Made by a program: the position numbers and the translations under genes
Part shown: positions 36,583 to 48,434 of the stretch, piece by piece
Layout: each line of letters starts with the position of its first letter
Position numbering within the stretch: position 1 is the stretch's first letter
Assembly (NCBI GenBank): GCA_039000515.1
Contig: JBCFYV010009882.1
Span: 49,267,118 to 49,331,117, forward strand
Reading direction: 5' to 3'
Source: Timema cristinae
Taxonomy: Eukaryota; Arthropoda; Insecta; Phasmatodea; Timematidae
Length of the DNA stretch: 64,000 bases
Notes under the pieces: generated by a model
What the model was told of the DNA's origin: nothing
The model's database searches: none
The model's input: only the letters and a program-made list of their open reading frames with translations

Positions 36583-37732
36583 GTTATAATGCTATAATAA
36601 ACCTGTCATAATGAGGCTTAGAAATAAGTTCTTTATAAAAATCAAGATACATATTTGAAGATCTATAAACAGGCTAAGAATATGTTTTGTGAATTAATAA
36701 AATAAATAAGTATTCATTTTCCAATCATATGCTACGTTAAACTCTTTTCAACTGTTTTGACATTAAGTGTAATGTGTACTTCATCATGAAAGATTTATGT
36801 GTTAGAATTTAATGAGTTATGACACTCTACTAGAAATTTTTTTCTCGATTCGGTCATATAATTTTTATTTCTTAGTTTTTTCCTCCATGGTTTTTAATCA
36901 CCACGTTAGTTTTAATGGTTGGATGACCTCAGATTACAGTTGAAAGTATTATCACATTGAGTGACCTAAATGACCTATAAAAGTTCAAATGTCAGATTTC
37001 CGACACTTCTTTATCGTCTAACTTAGCACCGTGGCTTATAGATAACTACTTAGAGAAGACAAATAGCGCCTATTCCAAATACATAGTAGCATACTGTTTC
37101 AACAACATTGTTGCTAAGCTCCAATGTCAAACCGTTTGATAACTAGACATAAAATATAATCGTGGTGGCAAGTGTGGTCATGTATGTTGATTCAATCAAT
37201 TTGCTTGATTAATAGCCACGTAGACCCTAATGTGTTATCAATTATCATAAGTATAAACCATATACACTTTAATGTTTATTTCTCTTAATAATGAAGTGTT
37301 TAATTAATTTGTATTGCACTGCTTATATTACTAATTAACAGAACTATTCACATATTTACATTAGACGAAGGTAGAAATTAAAGGAACTACACAAACGTAT
37401 TTTCGCGGAAGGAGAGTGCGAAGCGAGGCAGTTTCTGTCCATGTGCTCATCAAAGTGGTTGTAATATGGTTCTCAATCTTAAATCTCATAAAATTCTACT
37501 AATGTGTAAAAATTAAAATCTTGTGTGTGTTGTTTTAAGCTCAATCATGCCTAAAAACAGTATCGATCCTACTGAAATTTCTCATGGATATAACTTGGAC
37601 GTTACTTTAACACATAGGCTATTTTTTTATATTAACACCCTATAAAATTGATATTTTTTTCCCAATATACTATCTTAAATCACGTGCTAAATCGTTGTAT
37701 TTTCCTATTAAATTTGGAGATTTATATATTTA
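36583..37732. other. AT-rich sequence, no recognised feature
   Basis: No gene or known repeat seen. The Helitron begins directly after it. Confidence 0.4.
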
Positions 37733-38232
37733 CTAGCTTTTACCCGTCGCGGCTTCGCCCGCAATAATTGATAGAATCTTTTAGTTTTTACATAAATTCA
37801 TTAATAAACTACTTATTTTTTTCAAATATCTACGCGTTTTTTTCACATATAGCTGTAAATAATTTAGCCTTATGATGATGCTAACTTGACTTAAACATTT
37901 AAATTTTCCCTTTTAAATATTTAGTAGTAAAAGAAAGAAATATTATTAAAGTTATCAATTATCAATTAAATATTTTAAATTTTTACCTTCTTAATTATTA
38001 AGATAAATAAATGAATGAAATAATGTTTTTTGCGATCTACATAGTTAAAATTACATCATATTTATTATTTATTAGTATGAAACTACGTTACACTAATTAC
38101 TATTTACTTTAATTACCAAATATTAAAGCACAAATTCTTAAATAACATAATTTCAATCATATTATAATCATAACAAACAAACTTTTACATTAAAATATTA
38201 GAAAGACTTACATTTTCACTTATATATTACTA

Positions 38233-39978
38233 CTAAATGTTTCTGTAGACGACGTTGTACGATTTGTTGTTTTCAGCACGTACATGTAAGTTTCGAGCAC
38301 TCGATACTCTAGAACAGGCGACATACAGTTGACCGTGTGAGAAACACGGAGTGCTTAAGTGGATTCCTACTTTTAAAGTATGTTCCTGTGATTTGTTGAT
38401 AGTCATAGAAAAAGCCATCTTCATTGGAAACTGTAAGGGTTTAAATTGAAAAGGCAGGTTGTTGGGAATAATAGGAATCCGTGGAATCAAAACTTCATCT
38501 CCTTTAGATCCTCCTGTGATTTTAGAAGCCTTTATGACGTTTCTCCCCAGCTCAATGATGTGTAGTTTGGTACCATTGCACAACCTGGGTCCATCAAGAT
38601 TACGCATCAGAAAAACGGGGACGCTGATCTTCAATTCAAGACAATAGGACGGCACACCTGATAATTCCAATGAGTTTAAAAACTCTACGGGATAGGTTGT
38701 ACCTTCGTCACTTGCCATTACGGTATCTATCGACGTATACAACTTTGTTTCACCGACTACATCGTCTAATATTGTTTTGTTAATTTTATTTACAGAGTCA
38801 TTCTTTGATGACCATACTGCTCTCTCACACAACCACTCTTCGTTAGACATGTTGGTTTGAAAATTTTGGAACACTTTAGAAATTAGCTGCTCCTCCGATG
38901 TTACTGGGTTGCAAAATTCCGTCGTAAAAGTAATTTTGTCCTCTTCATTGGTTTGTAAGCGACCCTCTACAATTTGCAGCAGTTTACTGGCATATGCTCC
39001 AGATTCTTGGTCGTTATAAAGCTGGACCCTCATATTGCACGTAAGATGAAGTTTTTCTACTCTAGCCCACAGTGGTGATGCCTTGAGACACGCATTCATT
39101 TCATCTGCTGGAGTACCCCTCACAACAACAGGTAGGGTCTGTCTGAATTCACCCGCGAGCAAAACTACAACTCCGCCCATCAGCGTCTCGTTGCTACGGA
39201 TATCCTGCAGGCTACGATTTAACGCTTCTACCGCCTTCTTGTGTGACATCGTGCACTCATCCCAGACGATCAACTTGCTCTGCTGCATAAGAGCACCACG
39301 ACCACTGCTCTTGCTGATATTGCAATTTGGATTTTCTTCAGTTGCAAGATTAAGCAGTAATTTAAAAACCGAGTGTGCAGTCCTTCCGCCACTGAGCAAA
39401 GTCACAGAGATGCCCGAGGATTCCACCGCCAAGGCTATTTTGCGATCTTTAAGGATTTGTGCCAACAAAAGATTAAGCACAAATGTTTTGCCCGTACCTT
39501 CTGGTGCGTAGAGGTAAAAAAGTCCCTCGTCTTCACTTTGTATGCGATGCAAGATAGTATCAAAAATGTGTTTCTGCTCAGGAAGTAGACGTGGTATCAT
39601 GTCATTGACATGAGCCTGTAATGCCATGGCATCGTAGTTGATATCTTTGACTACATAGCTAGACAACTCTCCATCTTGCTGTGGTATAGGAAAACCAAAA
39701 TATGCGAGTTCCTTTCCTGTCCTAGAAATGATCCTATCTTCGATTATTTTCAATGCTTCGTTGATGATTAAATTATCATTCGCTCCTTGTAATCTGAGCG
39801 CAATATTCTCTGAAAGTGCATTTTTGTATCTATCCCACAGTTGTTTAGGGTAAGAGAGTTCGCAAGTGCACGCTAATATGGCAAACATCTCTCTAATTAT
39901 TGCAGGCGAGTGACATAGCACAGCTTCGTCCATGGTTGCGTTCCAATGGTGGCATGGAAACGACACTATCCGCACCAA
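38233..39978 (-). pseudogene. Helitron PIF1-like helicase, C-terminal part of a deleted RepHel protein
   Basis: A 581-codon open frame, superfamily 1B DNA helicase that would unwind donor DNA in rolling-circle transposition. Motif I is YAPEGTGKT (about residue 157), motif II LIVWDECTM (about 236), motif III LAGEFRQTLPVV (about 274), then HLTCNMR (about 311). The C-terminal MAFSMTINKSQEHTL (about 521) and LYVACSRVSS (about 551) follow. Compared with the usual motifs from memory, GGTGKT has become EGTGKT, GGDFRQ has become AGEFRQ and INKSQGQT has become INKSQEHT. Activity is therefore doubtful even though the frame is open. The first Met lies in the deletion junction and is not a native start. 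Residues 13-48 (MDEAVLCHSPAIIREMF..) correspond to the region between Rep and helicase. Confidence 0.88.
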
Positions 39979-40660
39979 ACGACGTCATGTGGAAGCAACT
40001 ATTGTATTTAATAATATTGTTCAGAATGCGACGTGACTCTTCATTCTCACATAAGAAAAGCTCTTTTAATGTTTGCACTGGTTCCTGTAATCGATAAATA
40101 CTTACTTTACCACCAGAACAACACATCCCAGGATTTTCCTCCTCCCATTTAAATGCTCCTCATAATCTACACTCTTTGTCCATCCTCTTAATTTTTATGA
40201 GCCTATGGCTGCTGTAGTCGAGAGTTGCATCGTATTCTATTAAATATTTGCCGCCGCAGTGCCACTCTTTCAGCAACAGCATGTCTTCGAGTTTAGGCTT
40301 CCTCTATAGTTTCGACAGCTCGCTGAGACATCATGTGAGCAGCATTTTGTTGACGTCGTTGCTCTGTCTGTGCATGTGTTTCAGCAGCTCTCAAGCTGGT
40401 CTGCCGCTGAGCATGCTCCTAGCACCGAACTCGAGATTCTTCTTGCGTCTCGGTATCTCGCTGAAACGCCAGATAAGCAGCGTGCTGTTGATGTCGTTGC
40501 TTTGACTGCTCTGGAGTTTCGGTTGTTCTGCGTGCTGCCTGAAGTTGAGCCTGTTTAAGCCTTCTAGCCTCTGTTTGGCTGAAGTTTCCTGGCTCCTGGA
40601 CACGTTAATCATTCTAGCTTTATTCGAACGTTGTGACAAATTCGATTTACGTTTCCCCGG
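39935..40660 (-). pseudogene. Helitron N-terminal region with Cys motif, broken
   Basis: On the minus strand, frame pieces in order give RSQETSAKQR (about 40590), then CGGKYLIEYDATLDYSSH. CRL-GAFKWEEENPGMCCSG and KVSIYRLQEPVQTL follow, ending at NNIIKYNSCFHMTSFGAD (about 39970). This is the N-terminal part of Helitron proteins of animals, with the CCS-x-GKV and YNS-x-F-x-MTSFGA signatures. Several stops and frameshifts occur. Just after SFGAD the sequence jumps to the pre-helicase part in another frame. About the whole Rep (HUH) domain is therefore deleted. Confidence 0.8.
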
Positions 40661-41228
40661 AATCTTTCAACAACTTTTGAGGATAGATCACAAAAATAAC
40701 TTCTCATTTGAGGAAGTCATTGAACAGCACCTAAAGAGAAACCAGTTTACTTTACCTCACCTTTTCAAAGTTAGTAAAGTAAAGTTCTAAACAAGAACTA
40801 ATGCACAAAAAATACTATTGAACCTTTTTCATAAATGTGACTTCGTATTTACACATGAAAACAACATTTCTTTCAACTTTTCGTTCTGTAGAAATATTTT
40901 GCAGGTTAGATGGTGAGTAAGTTTTAGTTTTGACCTGATAGTTACTAACTTTAAGAAATGGTGAGGTAAGCTAAAGCACAAAAAATACTATTGAACTTTT
41001 ATCATAAAAATAGCAAATAACTGGCAGCACCATCTAACCTGCAAAATAATTAAACATTAATATTGTAAGATTAATGTAAAATAAAAGGTTGGGAATAGTC
41101 CTATATGTTATTCAAGGACATACTCTACCTACCTACCAAGTTTCAGTCGAATCCGTTCAGCAGTTTTGGCGTGATTGAGCAAAAAACATCCAAACACACA
41201 AACTTTCGCATTTATAATATTAGTAAGA

Positions 41229-41700
41229 TATATATATTTATTTACCTATATATATATATATTTTTTTTTTTTTTCCTATCTTACTTGAATGACAAATCAA
41301 CTCCAAATACAAAGAGTAATTACAGAATACATTTCAATCTAATATCCAAAGCGAAACCATGTGTTTGCTGTTTTTATTCACACTACTAGGCAAATCGTGT
41401 TTCATTAACGTTCTACATCTTTATTCTATTTGATCTTAAATTCACCTGGATAAATATTCAAACTAATCAGTGGTGGCTCGTGTATATGAGCACATGTGTA
41501 CGTGAATACACTAGATTTTGAATATAATTATATACGATTTTAGTTTTAAATAATCAAGTGGTCTAACTAAATCAATGGGATAATTTATTAGTATTACCCT
41601 AAAAAATCACGTGCTTCTATTGTAATTAGTGCTTTTCTGGTGTAATGTTGGCAACTGTGTTGTATGTGAAAGCTAGAGATATAGTTCTTGTATTCAGTTT
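41229..41700. other. Spacer, no gene seen
   Basis: AT runs and a poly-T run directly beside the Helitron 5' end, then unassigned sequence. Confidence 0.4.
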
Positions 41701-41705
41701 GGTAT

Positions 41706-41982
41706 CGGGTGACCTGGTGGTCTAGGGGTAAGGTGTTGGACTTCTGTGCTGGGTCCGGGGTTCAATCCTCGGTCCCGGCACAGATTTATCTGATTACTAA
41801 AACCTTCCTTCACCTCTGACAAGACATCTTGTGAATGTGGGGAATGCCAGGCCTCCACCGTGGTTCGGATTCCACGTTAAACTGTAGGTCCTCCATTTCA
41901 TTTCACAATCACCCTACCATTACACATTAGCGTAAGTGCGTATAACCCGAACGGGTAGTAAGACGCGGTGCTAATAATAATA
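41706..41982 (+). mobile_element. SINE family A, near-consensus copy
   Basis: GGGTGACCTGGTGGTCTAGG, GGGGTTCAATCCTCGGTCCC, CACCTCTGACAAGACATCTT, CCTCCACCGTGGTTCGGATT and TAACCCGAACGGGTAGTAAG then ACGCGGTGC(TAA)n. It has few apparent changes, so it is probably one of the youngest copies and a useful reference for the family. Confidence 0.92.
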
Positions 41983-42573
41983 GTTTGGTATCACGGTGTG
42001 AGTGCTAGAAGTATTTGTTAAAGTTGAAGTACTAATACGCAACCGAATTTATATTTAGCATGGGGAATGTATACATCTATTGCTGTGAACATTTTGGTGT
42101 CTAAACTATCTCCCCCTTACCACAACCCTTGAGAGTCGAGCCATTCAAGCTGATCAAGCAAACTAGGACGTCTGTGAGCCTCAAGAGTCCAGTTACTATT
42201 CAGTCGAGGGTAGGTAACCAAGTAGTTTGAACGTATAAATTATCTATTTCTATTTTGATTGTTAGCTCTGGAGTGAAGTTAAAAAAAAAAGATATAATGT
42301 TAAGCCTTGTGTTGCTACATATATGATATAGTTATTTATATTATAAAATCATACTAACTTAAAGAAAATTGTAGTTTTTATTGTAATGTTTCTTCAAAGA
42401 TGAACACGACTCAATATGTGGCTTTGCCTCTTTTTCCTTTGTACCCTTCAAATAATAGAAACAGGCTCAATACACTGGTTATAATTTTTATTTAAAAATA
42501 CTCTTTTAGCTAATTTAAAGTCTTCACTCATCAAGTCATAGATAATGTTCCGCATATTAAAGAGTAAGAATAT

Positions 42574-42602
42574 TTAGCACCGCGTCTTACTACCCGTTAT
42601 AT
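42574..42602 (-). repeat. SINE tail fragment
   Basis: AGCACCGCGTCTTACTACCC, the shared A/B/C tail in reverse, only. Confidence 0.6.
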
Positions 42603-42978
42603 ATTAAAGAGAGTAGGATGGATTGTCTCTTACTGGTAGTGGTAATTAGATCTAGCAGTTACTCTCTGTGTACATATTTATGTAGGCCTACATAAATCTT
42701 TCAATGTGTGTATCCCTATTTATATGTACGCGCGTGCCCTGTTGATTTAATTAAATTCTATAAAGGCCCATTTCTTTATGTCGGTATTTTCTTGATAAAA
42801 TCAAACTAAATATGTCTATATTTGCAAAATTTTCTTCCATAGAATTTTTATATTGTGACTATCCTAATTTTTACATCACCAGCCACCGGTGATATCGATA
42901 TAAGTATTCGCCCATTAAAAGGTAACTTAAACACAAGAATAAAGAAATAACCACTATAGTAAATAATCGGTCTACATA

Positions 42979-43014
42979 AGTGTATAACCCGAACGGGTAG
43001 CAAAACGCGGTGCA
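42979..43014 (+). repeat. SINE tail fragment
   Basis: GTATAACCCGAACGGGTAGC and AAAACGCGGTGC, the shared tail only. Confidence 0.65.
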
Positions 43015-43681
43015 AAAAATAAGTTCGAGTCTAATGCCTTAGACTGCGTGACCAATGGGAAGTGCATTTTTAAACTCAATTATTAACAACAAATTTTAAG
43101 CTTTAAATACGTAGTCAGGGAAATCTTTAGGGTGTGCATCTTAGACTATTTTTTGTACATCCATAGTGAGTCTGACACAGAAGATATTGTGACTATACCC
43201 CATCTACAGTAGGAATGTAGTAAAGTGATATCAAAAGTTACCAGATCTACTCTCACGTATCCATTCACCAAACCATATGACCTGCAAGAGTATATGTTGA
43301 TTTGATGTCACTTTTGACAGTAAAAACTTCCACCACAAACAATTTGTTTTAATTATGTTTTTCTTTAGACCTTTTAACATCTTCTAGCTGTCAGCTACCA
43401 ATACTCTATGGTGAACAGATTACCTATTCGGATATATAAAGCACTAAGAAACATGGAAAACGGAAATTTGTTACTAACCAACGTTCTTTGAAAACATTAG
43501 TTTTTGCTACCACATATACTGTAATCCTGACATATTAAACTGCGTGGTTGTTGTTGCGGAAGGATACCAAACAAAAAACCATAAAGATCTCAATTTTTTT
43601 TATAATAATTTATTTAGGCTAGTGGACATGCACCTAGATCTTTTTTTACTTTCATCCAACTAACAATATAAAAATGAAATG

Positions 43682-43701
43682 TTGTTTCTCTCTCTCTCTC
43701 T
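43682..43701. repeat. (CT)n microsatellite
   Basis: TTTCTCTCTCTCTCTCTG run near the start of the Helitron-like element. Confidence 0.85.
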
Positions 43702-43852
43702 GTTTGTTAGTTGCCTCAATTCGCTCAAACCACTGTATGACTATACTTTAATTATACATGGTAAATTTAAAAAAATGCAACAATGCAGTGGGATTACTTG
43801 AAATACCCCCCCCCCCCTCCTATACATCTAAAATATTTATAATTATACTAAT

Positions 43853-44102
43853 AATATTTAGCATCGCGTCTTACTACCCGTTCGGGCTATACGCTTTTTA
43901 AGTACTAGTTACGCTAATGGATTAGGAATTGGGAAAGTTGAATTAGAGGAAGTGAACCCGCATTTGCGTGGAGGGAGAGTAGAAAACCATTTAGGAAAAA
44001 CCAACTTCCAGTTCACCCGACCGAGATACGAATCTCGATCTCCCCGTCCTCGAGCTCAACACGACAAGCGCGTTAGCCAACTACGCCATCGAGGCGGGTT
44101 CT
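43853..44102 (-). mobile_element. SINE family B
   Basis: In reverse: head CCCGCCTCGATGGCGTAGTT..GGCTAACGCGCTTGTCGTGT, box-B-like ATTCGTATCTCGGTCGGGTG, body GGTTTTCTACTCTCCCTCCA, tail CGTATAGCCCGAACGGGTAG. Confidence 0.88.
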
Positions 44103-44556
44103 AAAATATTTGATATTTCTAAGTGGAGGTTGGTGAAATGAAGGCTTTCTAAGTTTCTAAAAATTATGTAAAAATACTTCTCTTTGTGGTACATGATTTC
44201 AATTTGTCAGGTAGGCAAGTGTAAGAGCCACGCCAAAGAGTTGGTTTGTCTGTAATGAGCATTGTCTATCTACCCCACACAGAGGTCTGTAACTTTAAAA
44301 GTTATTATCCCCTGTGCATGGACATGTGCACTTTGAAGTCGTAATTTTAAAATTTGGATTATATATTTTAATTAATTACAATCAATTAATTTTAAAAAAA
44401 ATCTTACAGGCAAACGCCGGGTACTTCAGCTAATTGCGATTATAATTAATTATTTGATCAAATGACTGAATTACGGTAATATTACATTAAAAAAAACTGT
44501 AACTTATAAATACAATGCGAAATAATTAAACCACCAAAATTACCATTTCACTACTC

Positions 44557-44770
44557 GGTTCTCTGGGTGAATATTCTAAAGCGTCACTCTTGTATTACAT
44601 TGAACTGTCAATTACGTGGAGATGAAGTTCGAATCCTAGTTAGATGTCCTGAGCTTTTTTTTTCCTAAATAGTTTAACGATCTCCCTCCCGTCATGTGTG
44701 GATACAGTTCCTCTTCAAACTTATTCGTCCTTATTAATTAGGTGTAGCAAGTTAATTCCATTCGCCCTAA
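44557..44770 (+). mobile_element. SINE family C, diverged, tail lost
   Basis: AAAGCGTCACTCTTGTATTA, AAGTTCGAATCCTAGTTAGA and ATCTCCCTCCCGTCATGTGT follow the family order. Confidence 0.55.
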
Positions 44771-44984
44771 GAGTGATGGTAACTGACAGCTTGCAGAAGA
44801 TGTTAAACAGTTAGAATAGAAAAAACAATTAAAATAGATTGTTTGTTGTGAAAGTTTTTACTTCCAAAAGTAACAACAAATCAACATAAGTTCTTGTAGA
44901 TCATATAGTTTGGCGAATGGATACATGAGAGTATATCGGTTATGGTAGGCTAGCTCTCACTTACCTACACTCCTACCGTAGACA

Positions 44985-45027
44985 TATGCGTAAACCGAAA
45001 GGGTAGTGAAACGCGGCGAAAATAAAC
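44985..45027 (+). repeat. SINE tail fragment
   Basis: ATATGCGTAAACCGAAAGGG and TAGTGAAACGCGGCG resemble the shared tail. Confidence 0.5.
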
Positions 45028-45339
45028 CCCTTTTAATATAAAGTTAATCAATATTGAATAATACTGGGTATTGAATAACCTGTTGGTGTAAACCCCGTGG
45101 TAGGGTAAAGGGGGACTATGTTCCGAGGAATTGGGTTAGAGACCCGTATACTTTTACTAGAAGAGACATTATTATAAACTAATTTATAAACGCTAATAAG
45201 AGCTGTTCAAAAAACATATTTGTGGTTTTATTTTTAAATCAACCAAATAATCTATCAGATTCAAAAGTATTTCTATTTTTTGTCCATACATTCAAGGGTA
45301 TACAATAAAAATGTCCAATTATCCGTTGTGTTTAAGTGG

Positions 45340-45750
45340 CCTGATCCCAGCTGTTGGAATGAGTACATTCCTTCAGACGCCACCTAGTAAGGTAAACAAT
45401 GTCGATCTTTCTAGCCCACCTCGCACCCCTTCTCCCCCCCCCCCCCCCCCCTAGTCTTCCTCCCATCAAATTATTTATTTGTTTGTAGGAGGCTAGAGGT
45501 AAGGTGCTGGCGCCAGCTCGTGGGGGGTGATGCCCCCTCTCTTGTTGGTAGGAAAGGAAGATACGAGTTGGGGGAGGGGGGGGGGGGGTTTGAGGGGACT
45601 CTAGACAGGGTAATAAGCCCCAAGTCTAGTGTCGGACTGACCGGATAGCTTGCTTGCCTGCCTTCTTTGCTTCTCGCTTGCTTGACTTAACGCTAGCTCA
45701 CGTTGCTTTCCTTACCTTTTTTGTTAGATCTTTCGTTACTTCAACGCCAT
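45340..45750. other. GC-rich non-repetitive island, candidate regulatory DNA
   Basis: Stands out from AT-rich flanks. It contains GGAATGAGTACATTCC (45356-45371), two TEAD/Scalloped-type GGAATG motifs head to head, and a CAGCTG E-box. CTGGCGCCAG (45507-45516) carries a Brinker-type GGCGCC core in both directions. Long poly-C (45434-45452) and poly-G (about 45571-45586) runs could pair or form a quadruplex. There is no coding frame. The assignment is by composition and motif only. Confidence 0.35.
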
Positions 45751-47832
45751 AGTAGTAGCGATTATGCACGGTTGACGGGTTTTTTTATTAACAGCACTCA
45801 CTAGAAAATTACTTTGAAAATTACCATTTATTATTTTTTATTAGACCCAATTTGAATTGAGATTTGTTTTATATCCACATATTATACTCCCCACTTTTAT
45901 TACCACTATTTGAGAGAACTTATCTAATCGCACGTGGTAATATTCTTCCCAACGTCCTTGGTTCGGATCCTGACAGGGTTATTATACGATCTGATCGCCC
46001 TGGATTCACGTGCGTCAGTTTATATCTCAGCGCTAGATTTAAATATTTAAGTATATCGTGTTCGGTCACCAGGTAGTGTCACGTTCCTTACCAACGATAA
46101 GACTGGGTTTGATTTAAATGGAAGATGGCATAAATTAAGGATCACAAATCAATAACTAGAATTAATTTATTCCAAACTTCTGTTCTGGTAATTTAAATAT
46201 TTATATAAATAATTAAAGTTGAGTTTGAGTGACTTTGCGAGTGCTTGACTCACGTCTGAGTCGTATGACCGTGTGATCGCGAGTGTTTTAAGACACGTCC
46301 GATTTCTTTGATTGTGTAACCACGAGTCTCTCTCAAATAAAAGAAAAACCACGAGGCCTCCTTGCAACCCTCTAGTGGTCTAGAAATAAGCCAAGGTCGC
46401 TTTCACTGTCACTTTAAAAACTGCAACTCATTTCGGGGAGATCTTTTAGAATTTGTCCTCTTCTTCACTTATAGTTTTTTTTATGTAATTATCGTAAATA
46501 CTAAAAAAACGCAATATGTATGCTACCCTTATTTTAGAAATTGAGAAATGATGCTCCCAGTTCTTCAAAATCTGGCTATAGTTAACAAATCTGTTATGAT
46601 TCACGTTTAATAACATTCTTCTTGGCTTTTTGGTTAGAGTAGTTGATAATATTGCCAAGGGAGACTGGTTTGAATACGGGTTTTTTCTAAAAAATTTATT
46701 AACGGTTACAGAGAGGGTTTATAGTGTAGTCTAAATGGAAACTGTCTAAGTTAATTAGGTGTACTGCATTAGATTAAATTATGTTATAATTCGCGTGCTG
46801 ATATATTCGGTATTCTTAAAAAGTTAACTTCAATAAAATCATCTTAAAAATATACTACAAGTGTTTTCATATATGGTAAAGTCTCATTTTATAAAATGCA
46901 TTTAAAACATTTATTAGTGACTAACTTCAAAGCAATGTGCCGATATACAATCACGTAATTTGTTTAATAGCATTGTAAATCGTTCCCATCATGGATCTCT
47001 AGCGGTTGTTGAAGAACGGATGGTTTGGTAGTTTTGATGCAGCCTACCCTTGATAATACTGGTACCGAAATGCATAAAAAATAGGATTACCGTTCACTGA
47101 AGATTACTATTAACTAATATACACATTAAAGAAACCTCTGGAAAAAAGATAATCAAAGTTCAACAAATAGGCATAAATTAAATAATAGACACTGTTATAA
47201 AAATATGTTGCCGTGGCTTACGGCAAGGCTAGTATTCACTCGATTAAACTATCTCGCTCTACAGCTCAGTATACTCTTACTTATAAGTATATATATATAT
47301 ACTTTTATATATATATATATCTACATATTTAAAAAAATGTGTGCTGTTAGTTTACGTTTGTTTTTCGTATGTGTGTATACATTTTCATATTCTTACATAA
47401 AAAAACCACTCCCAAAGGATCAGTTTGGATGAGATACGAACACCTACCTTCCTATTACAAGAGTAATCTAGTTAATGGAGAGCTTGGTGCCTTAGAACAG
47501 TGTTCGCAAACTTACGGCCCACGAGAGATATTTGACTGGTCCGCTTTTCTGAAATAATTTTATACTACCATCCGGCTTGCAGTTATATAATAACACTAAA
47601 GGTAATAGTTTAATTTTAGTTTATACATAAATATGAGTAAAAAAACAATTAAAACTATTCCCAACTGTGATACATTAATTTTTGTCATTTTAATTACTTA
47701 AATATGTAAATTTTCATGTACAGTATGCCTACGTAATGTAATAATAATAATTTCTTTGAGTATTTCGCTAACACATATACAAAATCTGGGAAAATATCCG
47801 TTTTTAAATATTTTAGATATTCATTAATTACT
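45751..47832. other. Unassigned sequence
   Basis: No recognised gene. AT runs lie at 47288-47320. A hAT-like left end (CAGTGTTCGCAAACTTACGG at 47499) has no matching right end found. Confidence 0.4.
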
Positions 47833-47990
47833 GGATAAGTGGGCACGTGGACTATGGTAAGTTTGCCTGTGTCGAGATCAGGGTTCTAGCCCCAGCCAGA
47901 TGTACTGTAAATTCCTCTCTTTTTATAACTTCCTTATCCCAAACCCAATGATGTAATTAAGATACTTTTAGCCCAGATGGGTGGTGAACC
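47833..47990 (+). mobile_element. SINE family C, shortened
   Basis: GTGGGCACGTGGACTATGGT and GATCAGGGTTCTAGCCCCAG at the head side, and GCCCAGATGGGTGGTGAACC at the tail. Confidence 0.5.
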
Positions 47991-48204
47991 ACTTTTTAGA
48001 AAAATTGTTCCCCCATAATTAGTTCATCACTGAGAAAGGGAAACCTATTTATTATCATTGATAATTTATTTGATGAAAATAGAGAGTAAAACCCTGAATT
48101 ATTACCAGAGTAGACATACAAACTAGTCTGAGGTTTTGTACTGGAGGTGAGTATTAAAAAGAAAATGAGACATTACTAAACTATACCTTCTTTATTTGAC
48201 TTCT

Positions 48205-48345
48205 TCCACATCTTACTACCCATACGAGCTATTAGTATATTTACACTAACGCATTAGTAAAGATTAGAGAAGAATTTATAGGAGATACATTCGTACCTCT
48301 GTATGAGGCGGGAGGGGAACCATCTACGAAATAACACCTTTTTTT
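48205..48345 (-). mobile_element. SINE family B/C fragment
   Basis: Reverse tail CACATCTTACTACCCATACG, then a diverged body ending AGGGGAACCATCTACGAAAT. Confidence 0.5.
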
Positions 48346-48434
48346 TTTTACCTAAGTGCACTTGCTATAGCAGTGGTAGTAACTAACACACAGAAGAAAA
48401 TTTAAAACTGGTTTGAAGAAAGACATAATTTTTT

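Larger units (their letters stand above)
37733..41228 (-). mobile_element. Helitron, both termini present, internally deleted
   Basis: A rolling-circle transposon of 3496 bp, read on the minus strand. The 5' end is A|TCTTACTAATATTATAAATG at 41228, the typical Helitron TC start. The 3' end is a GCGGGCGAAGCCGCGACGGG hairpin region followed by TAAAAGCTAG|T at 37733. It therefore sits between host A and T with no target duplication, as Helitrons do. Inside are the remains of the N-terminal Cys domain and a PIF1-like helicase, but the Rep/HUH nuclease is missing. The 5' noncoding part holds a 21-bp inverted repeat (40895-40915 / 41028-41048) and a direct repeat (CACAAAAAATACTATTGAAC). It cannot move by itself. 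Confidence 0.92.
43655..44433 (+). mobile_element. Non-autonomous Helitron-like element with nested SINE
   Basis: Starts A|TCCAACTAACAATATAAAAA with TGAAATG, parallel to the start of the 41228 Helitron, and soon reads CTCAATTCGCTCAAACCACT. It ends GGCAAACGCCGGGTACTTCA then GCTAA|T. This is a Helitron-type 3' end: a short hairpin (GGC-AAAC-GCC) followed by CTRR and host T. No coding content. The SINE at 43853-44102 accounts for a third of its length. Confidence 0.55.

Noticed and set aside
39083..39511. 142-codon plus-strand frame in the Helitron
   Set aside because: Antisense shadow of the helicase frame, as are 40248-40558 over the N-terminal region.
44520..44570. Upstream T-box exon (..EMVITKSG) because of ACCATTTCACTAC on the plus strand
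   Set aside because: The translation around it does not continue the motif (no GTEMVITKSG), and there is no donor site at the required phase.
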